Of a stretch of DNA of 37,172 bases, positions 8,615 through 17,151 are shown piece after piece. The notes under the pieces are model-generated. The model was not told where the DNA came from. It saw only the letters and a list, made by a program, of their open reading frames with translations, and made no database searches. Position 1 is the stretch's first letter, and every line of letters begins with the position of its first letter. This stretch comes from Rhodospirillaceae bacterium UBA4468 (lineage in GTDB: Bacteria; Pseudomonadota; Alphaproteobacteria; Rhodospirillales; Casp-alpha2), in the NCBI GenBank assembly GCA_002389385.1, contig DGOK01000031.1, positions 1 through 37,172 of the forward strand, given 5' to 3'. Position numbers and translations under genes: made by a program.

Positions 8615-9667
8615 TTAAGCTTTATGGTTTTTCAGGATTTCCTGGATAGCATCTGAAGCAGCTATAACGTCAGATTTAGAAACGTCTAAATGCGTCACAG
8701 CGCGCATCCGCCGTTCATTTATTGCACCCATGCGAATACCTTTTTCAAGTAATCTTGATGCAATCTCAGGCGCAGAAAGTTCCGTCTCACTCACATCAAA
8801 AAAGACAAGATTTGTCTCTACGTTGGGTGGGTCAAGTTTCACACCAGGAATATCAGCAATGCGTTCTGCGAGCACCTGAGCATTTGCATGATCTTCAGCA
8901 AGTCGCTCAATATTATGCTCCAGCGCATACAGACCGGCCGCCGCAATCACCCCAGATTGACGCATCGCGCCACCAAGTCGGTGTTTCCACGTCCACGCCT
9001 CATCAATAAAGTCTTTTGAGCCAGTAAGGACGCTTCCAACGGGTGCGCCTAACCCCTTAGATAAATCAGTCCAGGCACTATCGCATGACGCTACGAATTC
9101 TTTTGCAGATACACCTGATGCAACAACTGCGTTCATCAACCTGGCACCGTCCGTATGAACAGATAAGCCGGCATCTTTCGCAACTTTCGCTACGTCATTT
9201 ATTTGATCAACCGACCATATAGCACCACCACCCTTATTCGTTGTCTGCTCGATATGAGCGAGCCTCGAATGAGGAGAGCGCGATCTTGAAGGTCGAAGCC
9301 GAGCTTTCAATTCATCCGCAGAATAAATACCAAGCACCGTATCAATAGGTGTTATCGAAATACCACCAAAAATCGCCACACCACCACCTTCTGAACCAAT
9401 GATATGTGCATCTGATGAGCAAATGATATCATCACCAGGCGCGCAGTGCGTCAGCAGCGCAACCACGTTTGACATAATACCGGAAGGTAAAAAAACAGCT
9501 GCTTCCTTACCAAGCAAAGTAGCGACACGCTCACACAAGGTCGTTGTTGTTTTGTCTTCGTGCTTTTGCTCGTCGCCAACTTCGGCATCATACATCGCTT
9601 TGCGCATGCCTTCTGAAGGCTTGGTCGATGTATCGCTACTTAGATCAATACGCAGTGTCGGTGCCAT
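8615..9667 (-). CDS. ltaE: low-specificity L-threonine aldolase-like (beta-eliminating lyase family)
   Basis: This 350-residue fold-type-I PLP enzyme matches threonine aldolases, which cleave L-threonine or allo-threonine to glycine and acetaldehyde, often with relaxed specificity for beta-hydroxy amino acids. Landmarks are DLSSDTSTKPSEGMR at the N-terminus, EVGDEQ, FLPSGIMSN, EQTTNKGGGAIW, HTDGARLMNA with the PLP-binding Asp, and the Schiff-base Lys in DLSKGLGAPVGSVL. Its start is 6 bases after the stop of the class V aminotransferase gene upstream, which makes it the last gene of the aap block. The context suggests that a beta-hydroxy amino acid imported by the transporter is a substrate, but this is inference. 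Confidence 0.83.
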   Translation of the reverse strand: MAPTLRIDLSSDTSTKPSEGMRKAMYDAEVGDEQKHEDKTTTTLCERVATLLGKEAAVFLPSGIMSNVVALLTHCAPGDDIICSSDAHIIGSEGGGVAIFGGISITPIDTVLGIYSADELKARLRPSRSRSPHSRLAHIEQTTNKGGGAIWSVDQINDVAKVAKDAGLSVHTDGARLMNAVVASGVSAKEFVASCDSAWTDLSKGLGAPVGSVLTGSKDFIDEAWTWKHRLGGAMRQSGVIAAAGLYALEHNIERLAEDHANAQVLAERIADIPGVKLDPPNVETNLVFFDVSETELSAPEIASRLLEKGIRMGAINERRMRAVTHLDVSKSDVIAASDAIQEILKNHKA

Positions 9668-9673
9668 TGTTAA

Positions 9674-10819
9674 TTACACCGCCTGCAATGCGGACATAAA
9701 GCGATCAATATCTTCTTCATTATTATAGAAGTGCATGGATGTTCGTAAGTGCCCGTCTTTCTCGGCAACGATGATATCTTGAGCCTTGAGCGCGTTCACC
9801 GCATCACCTGCGTGCTGTCCTAAATCAAGACTTACAATCCCTGCACGCTCAGCCCAAGGCCTCGGTGTGCGAACTTGCACTTGATGCTTATCTGCAGCTT
9901 CAATGAGATACGTTGTTAATTCACAAACTCGCGCCTCAATGTTCTCCAGACCTATTGATTTCACATACTCAGCGGATCGTCTCTGTACCCAAGTCCCTAA
10001 GAAGTTTGGATTTCCATATTCAAACCGATGCGCATCAGTTTCAAGTTCAGGTGCCTGCACCGTACGGTCCAACGTATTAAAGCTGTATTTCGCAGCATAC
10101 GGTGGCATCAGCATTTGGGTCATTTCCGGTGTCGTATACATGAAACCCGCACCAGCCAGACTAAACTGTGCCTTATGCCCACCCGAAATAAGAACATCTA
10201 CACCAAGTTCGCTAAACGGCGTGGAAAGAATACCCACACCCTGAATACCATCGACCATGATCTTGATGCCTTGCTCATGGCAAAATGCTGAAAGCGCCTT
10301 CAAATCTGCACGGTAGCCATTGCCATACACAACCCAGGCTACGGCGAGAATACGGGTCTTTGAATCAATCAAGTCGCGATACTGGTCAATCGTTACCCGG
10401 CCATCTTCGCCAGGCTTTGCCATACGAATTTCAATGCCACGGCGTTCTAGATGACGCCACGGGAAAGTATTATTTTCGTGTTCGAACTCACTGATGACAA
10501 CGTTGTCGCCTTCATTCCAAGGGAACCCTTGCGCAACGATATTCACACCCTCAGATGTGTTCTTGATCAATGAAATGCATTCCGGTGGCGCACCGTATAA
10601 ATCTGCAACGGCTTCACGGGTTTTCTCGATTTCCCCCATAGAAAAAGCCAACTCGCCAGCGTTCTCGTATATATCCTTCATCCAAGACTGCATTGACTGC
10701 TCAACACTTCTGGGCAAGATCGCTTTATTCGCCAGATTCAAATAACAAAAATTTTCTGCTGTTGGAAAATCTTTGCGCAGTGCTACCCAATCAACAGGTG
10801 TTGTCGATTCTTCTTGCAT
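9674..10819 (-). CDS. class V aminotransferase (cysteine-desulfurase-like fold), paralogue 2
   Basis: The 381-residue PLP enzyme shares its whole length with the product at 6165-7382: SLIKNTSEGVN, FEHENNTFPW, IKIMVDGIQGVG, and the Lys in SGGHKAQFSLAGAGF. Near its end it has LRTSMHFYNNEEDID, the expected class V C-terminal signature. The desulfurase Cys loop is absent, so it is more likely an aminotransferase, lyase or epimerase-type enzyme. It lies 35 bases downstream of aapP and 6 bases upstream of the threonine aldolase gene on the same strand, so it is probably translated from the transporter transcript and acts on a transported amino acid. Confidence 0.82.
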   Translation of the reverse strand: MQEESTTPVDWVALRKDFPTAENFCYLNLANKAILPRSVEQSMQSWMKDIYENAGELAFSMGEIEKTREAVADLYGAPPECISLIKNTSEGVNIVAQGFPWNEGDNVVISEFEHENNTFPWRHLERRGIEIRMAKPGEDGRVTIDQYRDLIDSKTRILAVAWVVYGNGYRADLKALSAFCHEQGIKIMVDGIQGVGILSTPFSELGVDVLISGGHKAQFSLAGAGFMYTTPEMTQMLMPPYAAKYSFNTLDRTVQAPELETDAHRFEYGNPNFLGTWVQRRSAEYVKSIGLENIEARVCELTTYLIEAADKHQVQVRTPRPWAERAGIVSLDLGQHAGDAVNALKAQDIIVAEKDGHLRTSMHFYNNEEDIDRFMSALQAV

Positions 10820-10854
10820 TTAACTATGCCCCCAAATGTGCTCGTCAGATTATT

Positions 10855-11610
10855 CTAGTGCGTAAGAATTTGATTAAGGAAAAGTTGCGTCCGCTCACTC
10901 TTTGGTTTCGTGAAGAACACATCAGGTGACGCAATTTCAACAATTTCGCCCTTATCCATAAAGACCATGGTATCAGCAACTGTCTTCGCAAAACCCATTT
11001 CGTGGGTCACAACAATCATTGTCATACCGTCATCAGCCAGTTCGACCATAACGTCCAAGACTTCTTTAATCATCTCAGGGTCGAGAGCAGATGTTGGCTC
11101 ATCAAAAAGCATGATGCGAGGTTGCATACATAAGGACCGTGCGATCGCAACGCGTTGCTGCTGACCACCAGATAGCTGTCCCGGATATTTGTAGGCTTGT
11201 TCTGGAATCTGCACGCGCTCAAGATACTGCATTGCGATTTCTTCGGCATCAGCCTTTGGCATCTTACGCACCAACATTGGTGCCAGGGTCAAATTGTCGA
11301 TCACACGCATATGCGGGAATAAGTTAAACGACTGAAAGACCATGCCGACTTCACTACGCACCGCCTCAATATTCTTAAGGTTATCCGTGAGTTCAATATT
11401 ATCGACGATGATCTCGCCTTTTTGATGATGCTCAAGACGATTGATACATCTGATCATTGTTGATTTGCCTGACCCAGAAGGTCCGCAAACAACAACACGT
11501 TCGCCACGGTTGATTGTGATGTTCACATCACAAAGTGCCTGAAAGTCGCCGTACCATTTGTTTAGGTTAACGAGCTGTATAACGGGTTCAGCGGTTGATT
11601 GATCACTCAT
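10855..11610 (-). CDS. aapP: amino-acid ABC transporter ATP-binding protein AapP/GlnQ-like
   Basis: This is a 251-residue cytoplasmic ATPase of the polar amino-acid (HisP/GlnQ/AapP) ABC class. The Walker A GPSGSGKS is at about residue 43, the signature LSGGQQQRVAIARS follows, then Walker B IMLFDEPTSALDPE and the switch His in VVTHEMGFA. The subtype-typical LFPHMRVIDNLTLAP is also present. It is the fourth gene of an aapJ-aapQ-aapM-aapP order, starting 23 bases after aapM, and energises uptake through AapQ and AapM. Confidence 0.9.
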   Translation of the reverse strand: MSDQSTAEPVIQLVNLNKWYGDFQALCDVNITINRGERVVVCGPSGSGKSTMIRCINRLEHHQKGEIIVDNIELTDNLKNIEAVRSEVGMVFQSFNLFPHMRVIDNLTLAPMLVRKMPKADAEEIAMQYLERVQIPEQAYKYPGQLSGGQQQRVAIARSLCMQPRIMLFDEPTSALDPEMIKEVLDVMVELADDGMTMIVVTHEMGFAKTVADTMVFMDKGEIVEIASPDVFFTKPKSERTQLFLNQILTH

Positions 11611-11633
11611 AATTGTCTCTCCGGACTTTAACT

Positions 11634-12755
11634 TTAAAATCTTTTACCTTCGCTAAGCCACCGCTCGACGAGCTGGCTGTACTTGGAAAGGGCATAACAG
11701 AACATGAAATAGACGAGGCCAACGCAAAGGTAAGCTTCGAGTGTAAAGCGGCGCCATTCAGGATCCTGCATAACGGCCGTCGTCGCCGTTAGAATATCGA
11801 ACAACCCGATAATCAGAACAAATGACGTATTCTTGAAAGCGGCAATGATGTGATTGACGATTCCAGGCAAGCAGATCCGCAGAGCCTGCGGCAGAATGAT
11901 CCGTATCATAATGTGCCAGTACCCAAGACCTAACGCCTCAGCCGCTTCATACTGACCTTTAGAGATCGCCTGAAGTCCACCACGTATGACCTCGGCCTCA
12001 TAACAGGCGAAGAAGATTGCCATACCAACAACCACGCGAAGCAACTTATCAAACTCAAGTCCCTGTGGCAGGAATAGAGGGAATACGTTCACTGCGACAA
12101 AAAGGATCGTGATCAACGGTACACCACGCAGGCTTTCAATGAAAACGACACAAACTGCTTTAACCGCAGGCATATTTGATTGCCGGCCAAGTGCCAACAG
12201 AATGGCTAATGGAAATCCGATTACCAATGTGCCTGAGAACAGGATCATTGTAAGTGGCAGGCCACCCCATTGAGATGTATCAACTTCAGCTAAGCCGAGG
12301 AAACCACCCCACATTAATGTTAGCGTCGACACCAATGTAAAGATCCAGGCCGGCACAAGTATCCGGTAGCTCCAGAACTTTGGCATCATCGTTATAACAA
12401 TGGCAGAAATATAAATAAGCACCGCGATGATGAGGCGCCAATGCTCTTCATATGGATAGACACCAAAGAACATAGGGCGGTGCTTCTCGCCAACAACAGC
12501 CCAACAAGCACCCTCCGCCGCACGGCATACTTTGTGATCACTCGTGACAAAAACGGCGTCAAAAAGTGCCCACTCAATAAAGCCCGGCAAGAAATAGATA
12601 AGGCCGATGAGGCATATCGCCGTAACAGCAGCATTAAACGGTGTACTAACCAAGTTCTCGCGAACCCAACGTAGTACCGGAATTCGTTCAATAGGTGGAG
12701 GTGCTGTCCGTTTGGACCCGCCAGCGACGACCTCGGGTGTAGCTTGATCGTTCAT
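11634..12755 (-). CDS. aapM: amino-acid ABC transporter permease AapM-like
   Basis: This 373-residue inner-membrane permease has an N-terminal hydrophobic segment at about residues 38-58, an extended periplasmic loop with two Cys residues, and a C-terminal BPD_transp_1 core. The core carries the cytoplasmic EAA loop EAAEALGLGYWHIMIRIILPQA, which docks the ATPase. The long N-terminal extension compared with HisM/GlnP is characteristic of Aap/Bzt-type permeases. It begins 3 bases after the aapQ stop, consistent with coupled expression and a heteromeric AapQM channel. Confidence 0.88.
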   Translation of the reverse strand: MNDQATPEVVAGGSKRTAPPPIERIPVLRWVRENLVSTPFNAAVTAICLIGLIYFLPGFIEWALFDAVFVTSDHKVCRAAEGACWAVVGEKHRPMFFGVYPYEEHWRLIIAVLIYISAIVITMMPKFWSYRILVPAWIFTLVSTLTLMWGGFLGLAEVDTSQWGGLPLTMILFSGTLVIGFPLAILLALGRQSNMPAVKAVCVVFIESLRGVPLITILFVAVNVFPLFLPQGLEFDKLLRVVVGMAIFFACYEAEVIRGGLQAISKGQYEAAEALGLGYWHIMIRIILPQALRICLPGIVNHIIAAFKNTSFVLIIGLFDILTATTAVMQDPEWRRFTLEAYLCVGLVYFMFCYALSKYSQLVERWLSEGKRF

Positions 12756-12758
12756 CCC

Positions 12759-13928
12759 TCAGCGCTCCTTGATTGCCGCAACGCGGTTGTAAATGTTCAT
12801 ACAGATCGAGATCACGATACTGATCGATAGATATACCATCATCATGACTGCGATAGCTTCGACGGACTGCCCGGTCTGGTTCAACGTGGTATTACCAATA
12901 TTGACCAAATCGGGATAACCGATAAGCACACCCAGTGAAGAGTTCTTTGTCAGACTTAGATACTGACTGGTTGTTGGCGGCACGATCACCCGCAATGCCT
13001 GTGGCATCGTCACGTAACGCATGATGAAACCAGGCCGCAAACCAAGTGCGCGTGCAGCTTCAATCTGGCCAGAAGCAACCGATTGAATGCCTGAGCGCAC
13101 AATTTCAGCAATAAATGCACCAGTGTAGAATGTAATACCAACTAAAAGCGCAATAAGTTCCGGTGAAAATTGCAATCCACCTTTAAAGTTGAAGCCTTGT
13201 AAGGATGGTACGTCCCATACAAGAGGCGCACCAAACGCAAGCCAAACTAATAATGGTGGGGCAATAAGAACGCCCAAACCTTTCCAAAGTGTCGGAATAT
13301 ATTCACCCGTTCGCTCACGTTTGCGTTGCGCCCATTTGTTAAGGACCACAACGCCAATAATGCCGACGAGCAATGCAACACCAACCCAAACATAGGCATC
13401 ATTTGCAACCGGGAACGGCATCACGACGCCGCGGTTCATAATGAACGCACCTTCAAATGGTATAATCGCCTGCTTAGGCGCTGGCAAAAGATGGATAACT
13501 GTCCCCCAGAAAATCACATGGAGTACAACGGGGACGTTCCGGCATATTTCAACATACCAGGACGCAATCGTTGAGAGCAGCCAGTTACTGGAGACACGTG
13601 CCACACCCATGAACACGCCTAGGAATGTCGCCAGGACAATGCCCAAAACTGCGACACGAAGGGTATTGAGAAACCCGACGAGCAGCGCGCGTCCATATGT
13701 ATCACCGGCATCATATCTGATCACCGACTCGCCGATATCAAAACCAGAGGACGTCGTTAAGAAGTTCCAACCCGTCGCGATACCTTGGCGCGCCAGGTTC
13801 TCATTAACGTTACTGTACAGATACCATCCGAGGAGCGTCAAAAGCCCAAACAGGACTGCCTGATAGGCGACACTCCGAAATGCGTTACTGTAAAAAATAG
13901 ACTCGTCGGTCTTATTCTTAGTTTCCAT
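12759..13928 (-). CDS. aapQ: amino-acid ABC transporter permease AapQ-like
   Basis: The 389-residue inner-membrane permease has an early membrane segment (AYQAVLFGLLTLLGWYLYS), several more, and the EAA loop EAARALGLRPGFIMRYVTMPQALR near the C-terminus. The size and the long insert between the first and later helices fit AapQ/BztB rather than the short GlnP type. I chose ATG 13928; a TTG two codons upstream is in frame. It follows aapJ after 155 bases that contain two hairpins, which may set the ratio of binding protein to permease. Confidence 0.88.
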   Translation of the reverse strand: METKNKTDESIFYSNAFRSVAYQAVLFGLLTLLGWYLYSNVNENLARQGIATGWNFLTTSSGFDIGESVIRYDAGDTYGRALLVGFLNTLRVAVLGIVLATFLGVFMGVARVSSNWLLSTIASWYVEICRNVPVVLHVIFWGTVIHLLPAPKQAIIPFEGAFIMNRGVVMPFPVANDAYVWVGVALLVGIIGVVVLNKWAQRKRERTGEYIPTLWKGLGVLIAPPLLVWLAFGAPLVWDVPSLQGFNFKGGLQFSPELIALLVGITFYTGAFIAEIVRSGIQSVASGQIEAARALGLRPGFIMRYVTMPQALRVIVPPTTSQYLSLTKNSSLGVLIGYPDLVNIGNTTLNQTGQSVEAIAVMMMVYLSISIVISICMNIYNRVAAIKER

Positions 13929-13987
13929 GGTCAAAGCAATACTCAGCTTGAAGTGGCAGGGATAGCATCTTGAATTTAAATGGATGA

Positions 13988-14025
13988 GGTCGGCGTGATC
14001 TGAATCATCTCAGCTCTCGCCGACC
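13988..14025 (-). promoter_or_regulatory. hairpin in the aapJ-aapQ intergenic region
   Basis: A perfect 8-bp stem GGTCGGCG/CGCCGACC encloses a 4x4 internal loop and an inner 4-bp stem CTGA/TCAG with a 6-base loop. No strong U-run follows on the reverse strand, so partial termination or mRNA stabilisation after aapJ is more likely than full termination. Confidence 0.55.
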
Positions 14026-14039
14026 GTCCAATTTACACG

Positions 14040-14061
14040 GTTGCTTAAATAATTAAGCAAC
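14040..14061 (-). promoter_or_regulatory. second perfect hairpin just downstream of aapJ
   Basis: GTTGCTTAA pairs with TTAAGCAAC across a 4-base loop, a perfect 9-bp stem about 22 bases after the aapJ stop. Together with the hairpin at 13988-14025 it forms a tandem structure between the binding-protein and permease genes. The function is inferred from position. Confidence 0.55.
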
Positions 14062-14083
14062 ACGCATCATAGTTTAGTGGATA

Positions 14084-15115
14084 TCACTTCATTGGGAAGC
14101 CGTACATTAGGCCACCCTTAGTCCACAATTCGTTGATACCACGCTCTAGGTTAAGTGGCGGACCCCAGTTGCTATCATAGATCTCACCATAGTTTCCGAC
14201 CTGCTTAACAACGCGGTAAGCCCACTCTTTATCAAGACCAAGCTTGGCGCCGAGATCACCCTTAACACCTAGCAAACGTTGGATATTAATGTCGTTTGAA
14301 GCCTTCATTTCATCAACGTTTTTCGATGAAATACCCCATTCTTCAGCATTGAAAGTTACATGCGTAACCCACTTAATGATGTCGAACCACTGGTCATCGC
14401 CAGCACGAACGCCAACGCCAAGAGGCTCTTTAGAATAAACACCCGGAATGATCATGTGATCAGCAGGATTGCTAGCATCAAACTGCTGGTGACCAGGCAA
14501 ACCGGCCTGATCCATTGCAAGCACGTCACAACGACCGGACATATAAGCGCCAACCAACTGCTTGGAGCTTTCGATCACAACTGGCTTGTAGTCCATCTTT
14601 TTAGATGCAAACAACGCTGCGATGTTTTTCTCGGTTGTGGAACCTGGGAAAACGCAAACTGCAGCACCGGCAAGGTCGTCGACCTTCGTAGCGCCAATAG
14701 ATTTACGTACCATAAAACCAGTACCTGTATAGAACGTTGGCGGACCAAAGTTGAGGCCAAGCGCGCTATCACGTGTCAGCGTAATCGTTGTTGTACGTGA
14801 CAACATATCGACTTCGCCTGACTGCAAAGCTGGGAAGCGCTGCACACTACCTAAAGGCATGTACTTAACTTTCTCAGAATCGCCTAGGACGGCTGCAGCA
14901 ACAGCGCGGCAAAAATCGACGTCGAGACCTTTCCATTTCCCTTGGCTGTCTGCAATCGCAAAGCCGTAACGGCCCTGGTGCACACCGCAAAGAACTTCAC
15001 CGCGTTCTTTAACGGCCTTTAGTGTTGGCCCATCATCAGCTACTGCTGGTGCTGCAGCAAATGCCGCCGTACCTGCAACGGCAAGGACTGCCAGTGATTT
15101 GATTGTTTGTCTCAT
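14084..15115 (-). CDS. aapJ: amino-acid ABC transporter substrate-binding protein AapJ-like
   Basis: This 343-residue periplasmic binding protein has a Sec signal peptide (MRQTIKSLAVLAVAGTAAFA, cleavage probably after AVA at about residue 26). The mature start DDGPTLKAVKERGEVLCGVH is typical of AapJ/BztA proteins. Other family stretches are KGLDVDFCRAVAAAVLGD, RFPALQSGEVDMLSRTTTITLTRD and GVRAGDDQWFDIIKWV. The ribosome-binding site AGGGAGA lies 8 bases upstream of ATG. It is the first transporter gene and the one expected to be made in excess. Family members bind a broad range of L-amino acids; the actual ligand is unknown. Confidence 0.9.
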   Translation of the reverse strand: MRQTIKSLAVLAVAGTAAFAAAPAVADDGPTLKAVKERGEVLCGVHQGRYGFAIADSQGKWKGLDVDFCRAVAAAVLGDSEKVKYMPLGSVQRFPALQSGEVDMLSRTTTITLTRDSALGLNFGPPTFYTGTGFMVRKSIGATKVDDLAGAAVCVFPGSTTEKNIAALFASKKMDYKPVVIESSKQLVGAYMSGRCDVLAMDQAGLPGHQQFDASNPADHMIIPGVYSKEPLGVGVRAGDDQWFDIIKWVTHVTFNAEEWGISSKNVDEMKASNDINIQRLLGVKGDLGAKLGLDKEWAYRVVKQVGNYGEIYDSNWGPPLNLERGINELWTKGGLMYGFPMK

Positions 15116-15168
15116 CGCATAAATCTCCCTAATGCGTTTAAAAAGTGCGCTAACGGCAAGGCACGCGA

Positions 15169-15195
15169 TTTATATTTAATGCCGTCAATGTCCAA
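15169..15195 (-). promoter_or_regulatory. candidate aapJ promoter
   Basis: On the reverse strand TTGGAC (15195-15190) is followed after 15 bases by TATAAA (15174-15169), about 54 bases upstream of the aapJ start. The spacing is shorter than ideal, so this is weak evidence. Confidence 0.3.
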
Positions 15196-15268
15196 GCATC
15201 CCGTGAAGGACCTCAGGCATTCCTTTTTTGGTCTAGCGCCATCGAAGGCATCAACCAAAACTCTAGTT

Positions 15269-15278
15269 TTATGCATAA
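15269..15278. promoter_or_regulatory. palindrome TTATGCATAA between gntR and aapJ
   Basis: This perfect 10-base palindrome lies just downstream of the gntR stop, 154 bases before aapJ. It is a possible operator for the neighbouring GntR-family regulator. Only the symmetry is seen. Confidence 0.3.
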
Positions 15279-15281
15279 CCA

Positions 15282-15977
15282 TCACCCATCGACCTTTTTC
15301 TTAAGGTCTGGCTGATGACCCGCTGCAAGTTGTTCGAAAATCCGCGAGCGGACATCAAGCCCTTTAATAAGGTGATCACAAATTAGCTGGCGTGCTTTGG
15401 CACCATCGCTACATTCAATCGCATCAAGAATAGCTAAATGCTCTTTGACTGATTCTCGAACCCGTTCATGATTATAAAATCTTGGCAGTCCGAGTGTGAC
15501 CCGATGCCTTAGGCGAAGCGGTTCATAAATTTCAACTAAATATCTATTCTTGGCCGCACGAAATATCTCAATATGAAAATCCTGACCGACCTTATGAGTC
15601 TCAGTGAGATCGAAATCAGCAGGTTTTGCGATCATATCCTCAAACTGTTTGCGAAATTCAGGGAAAGCGTTAGTTGGGCCGCGCTCTGCCGCAAGAAATG
15701 CAGCCATGCCCTCAATACCGATACGCGCTTCATAAATTTCTTGAACTTCATCTATCGTCAGTTCACGCACATAAGTCCCACGTGCAGGGCGGACCTCAAT
15801 GAGCCCTTCTCGGGTCATACGGCGGATAGCTTCGCGTACGGGCGTACGCCCCATCTGCAAGTTATCCGCGAGTTTCCGTTCTGAAAGGGCTTGCTCCGTG
15901 GCAAGCTCTCCGCTCAGGATAAGATCCAAAAGCAGCATATAGGCGCGGTCGCGTTCAAAAACTGACGTATCTGACAT
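15282..15977 (-). CDS. GntR-family (FCD domain) transcriptional regulator
   Basis: The 231-residue product has an N-terminal winged helix-turn-helix, with ALSERKLADNLQMGRTPVREAIRRM and the wing GLIEVRPARGTYV at about residues 26-70. The C-terminal part is an alpha-helical FCD/FadR-like effector domain. Such proteins usually repress nearby catabolic operons and release DNA when a pathway metabolite binds. It lies 166 bases upstream of aapJ on the same strand and is divergent from the crotonase gene at 16185, so either or both could be targets. A GGTATACC palindrome abutting its own start codon suggests autoregulation. Confidence 0.87.
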   Translation of the reverse strand: MSDTSVFERDRAYMLLLDLILSGELATEQALSERKLADNLQMGRTPVREAIRRMTREGLIEVRPARGTYVRELTIDEVQEIYEARIGIEGMAAFLAAERGPTNAFPEFRKQFEDMIAKPADFDLTETHKVGQDFHIEIFRAAKNRYLVEIYEPLRLRHRVTLGLPRFYNHERVRESVKEHLAILDAIECSDGAKARQLICDHLIKGLDVRSRIFEQLAAGHQPDLKKKVDG

Positions 15978-15978
15978 A

Positions 15979-15990
15979 CCGGTATACCAG
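15979..15990. promoter_or_regulatory. candidate GntR operator (GGTATACC)
   Basis: The perfect palindrome GGTATACC (15981-15988) overlaps a second one, ATACCGGTAT (15976-15985), directly before the gntR start codon. Symmetric sites with a central GTATAC are common for FadR-subfamily GntR proteins. The assignment to this regulator is inference. Confidence 0.4.
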
Positions 15991-16184
15991 TTGAATTTAG
16001 ATTATGAGTCAACGCAAGAACGACAATTTTGTAATTTGCCTAATTTTTTTACCAAAGCATCATCGCTGTAGCCAAAGGTTTCCAATAAATAGTTTTGCCT
16101 TGAACATCAGAATCCCTAATTTTAGCTTTTAATCGTAAAAATGAGTAATTTCAGAGCATTCTTTCTTTAGTGAGGACATTAATT

Positions 16185-16973
16185 ATGGTGAATGAAAAGT
16201 CTTTGATCGATACAATCATTAAGGATGGTATCGGTAGAATCACAATTAATCGCGCCGAAAAACGGAATGCCATGACGCTCGGAATGTGGCGCGATCTTGG
16301 TGCTGTCCTTGAGGCTTGGGCAGAAAACTCTGAGATCAGAACCTTGATCATTGCTGGCGATGGGGACTTAAGTTTTTGCGCTGGCAATGATATCAAAGAA
16401 TACGTAACCATTCGCGTAACGCCTGAGCAAAGAGAAACCTACGATGCGACAACAACGCATACTTACGACCTTTTAAGAACATTCCCAAAACCCACGATTG
16501 CGAGAATTACGGGATTTTGTGTTGGTGGCGGTATGGAGCTGGCACTTTTGTGTGATCTGCAAATTGCTGCTGATACCGCAACGTTTGGCGTCACTCCGGC
16601 GCGCCTTGGGATTGGTTACAAGCTCAACGATGTTCAACTATTGTTGACCAATATTTCAGCCAAACACGCCAAGGAGATTCTCTATACCGCAGACCGGTTC
16701 CCGGCGGACGATGCTGTCAGATGGGGATTGATAAGCCGCAGCGTTCCCGCGGGAGAGCTTGATGCGACGATTGCGACACTTGCAGCACGCATTGCCGCCA
16801 ACGCACCTATGACCGTAAACGCTTTGAAACAAACAATTCATGAGGCCATAAAGGCAGAGCCCAACGAGGATTTATGTAACGCCTTAGTTGCCGCTTGTGA
16901 TGCCAGTTCAGACCGTATCGAGGGACAAGCTGCATTTGCAGAAAAACGTAAACCTAAATTTACAGGCACATAG
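16185..16973 (+). CDS. enoyl-CoA hydratase/isomerase (crotonase) family protein
   Basis: This 262-residue cytoplasmic protein has the crotonase fold, which stabilises CoA-thioester enolates. Landmarks are the N-terminal GIGRITINRAEKRNAMTLGMW, the first oxyanion-hole segment FCAGNDIKEY and the second FCVGGGMELALLCDLQIAA, then FGVTPARLGIGY. The usual second catalytic acid region of hydratases is Thr-Pro-Ala here, so the reaction may be an isomerisation, racemisation or other enolate chemistry rather than simple hydration. ATG 16185 is chosen because GAGGA lies 8 bases upstream; an in-frame GTG at 16170 is weaker. It is divergent from gntR, which could control it. Confidence 0.85.
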   Translation: MVNEKSLIDTIIKDGIGRITINRAEKRNAMTLGMWRDLGAVLEAWAENSEIRTLIIAGDGDLSFCAGNDIKEYVTIRVTPEQRETYDATTTHTYDLLRTFPKPTIARITGFCVGGGMELALLCDLQIAADTATFGVTPARLGIGYKLNDVQLLLTNISAKHAKEILYTADRFPADDAVRWGLISRSVPAGELDATIATLAARIAANAPMTVNALKQTIHEAIKAEPNEDLCNALVAACDASSDRIEGQAAFAEKRKPKFTGT

Positions 16974-17151
16974 TAAAAACTATTTTGTTGGGGCATGAAG
17001 CAATAATAGCAAAAAAAATGTGGCCGATAAAATCACACGCGACATCACTCGTAGCCTAAAATACTATCTCCGGGCCTGTCGCATTTGTGGGTATTTTAAC
17101 ATACTACAAGAATGCCCATTCTCTCAGCGTCATATGTCACCAAGCTCATCG

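Noticed and set aside
8615..9667. Part of a beta-hydroxyaspartate cycle
   Set aside because: The aldolase here is a fold-type-I threonine aldolase, whereas BhcC is of the D-threonine aldolase type, and no BhcD-like iminosuccinate reductase is seen.
17039..17082. GCGACA/TGTCGC stem between the crotonase and ggt genes as a terminator
   Set aside because: The 6-bp arms enclose a 32-base loop without a T-run, so chance is likely.
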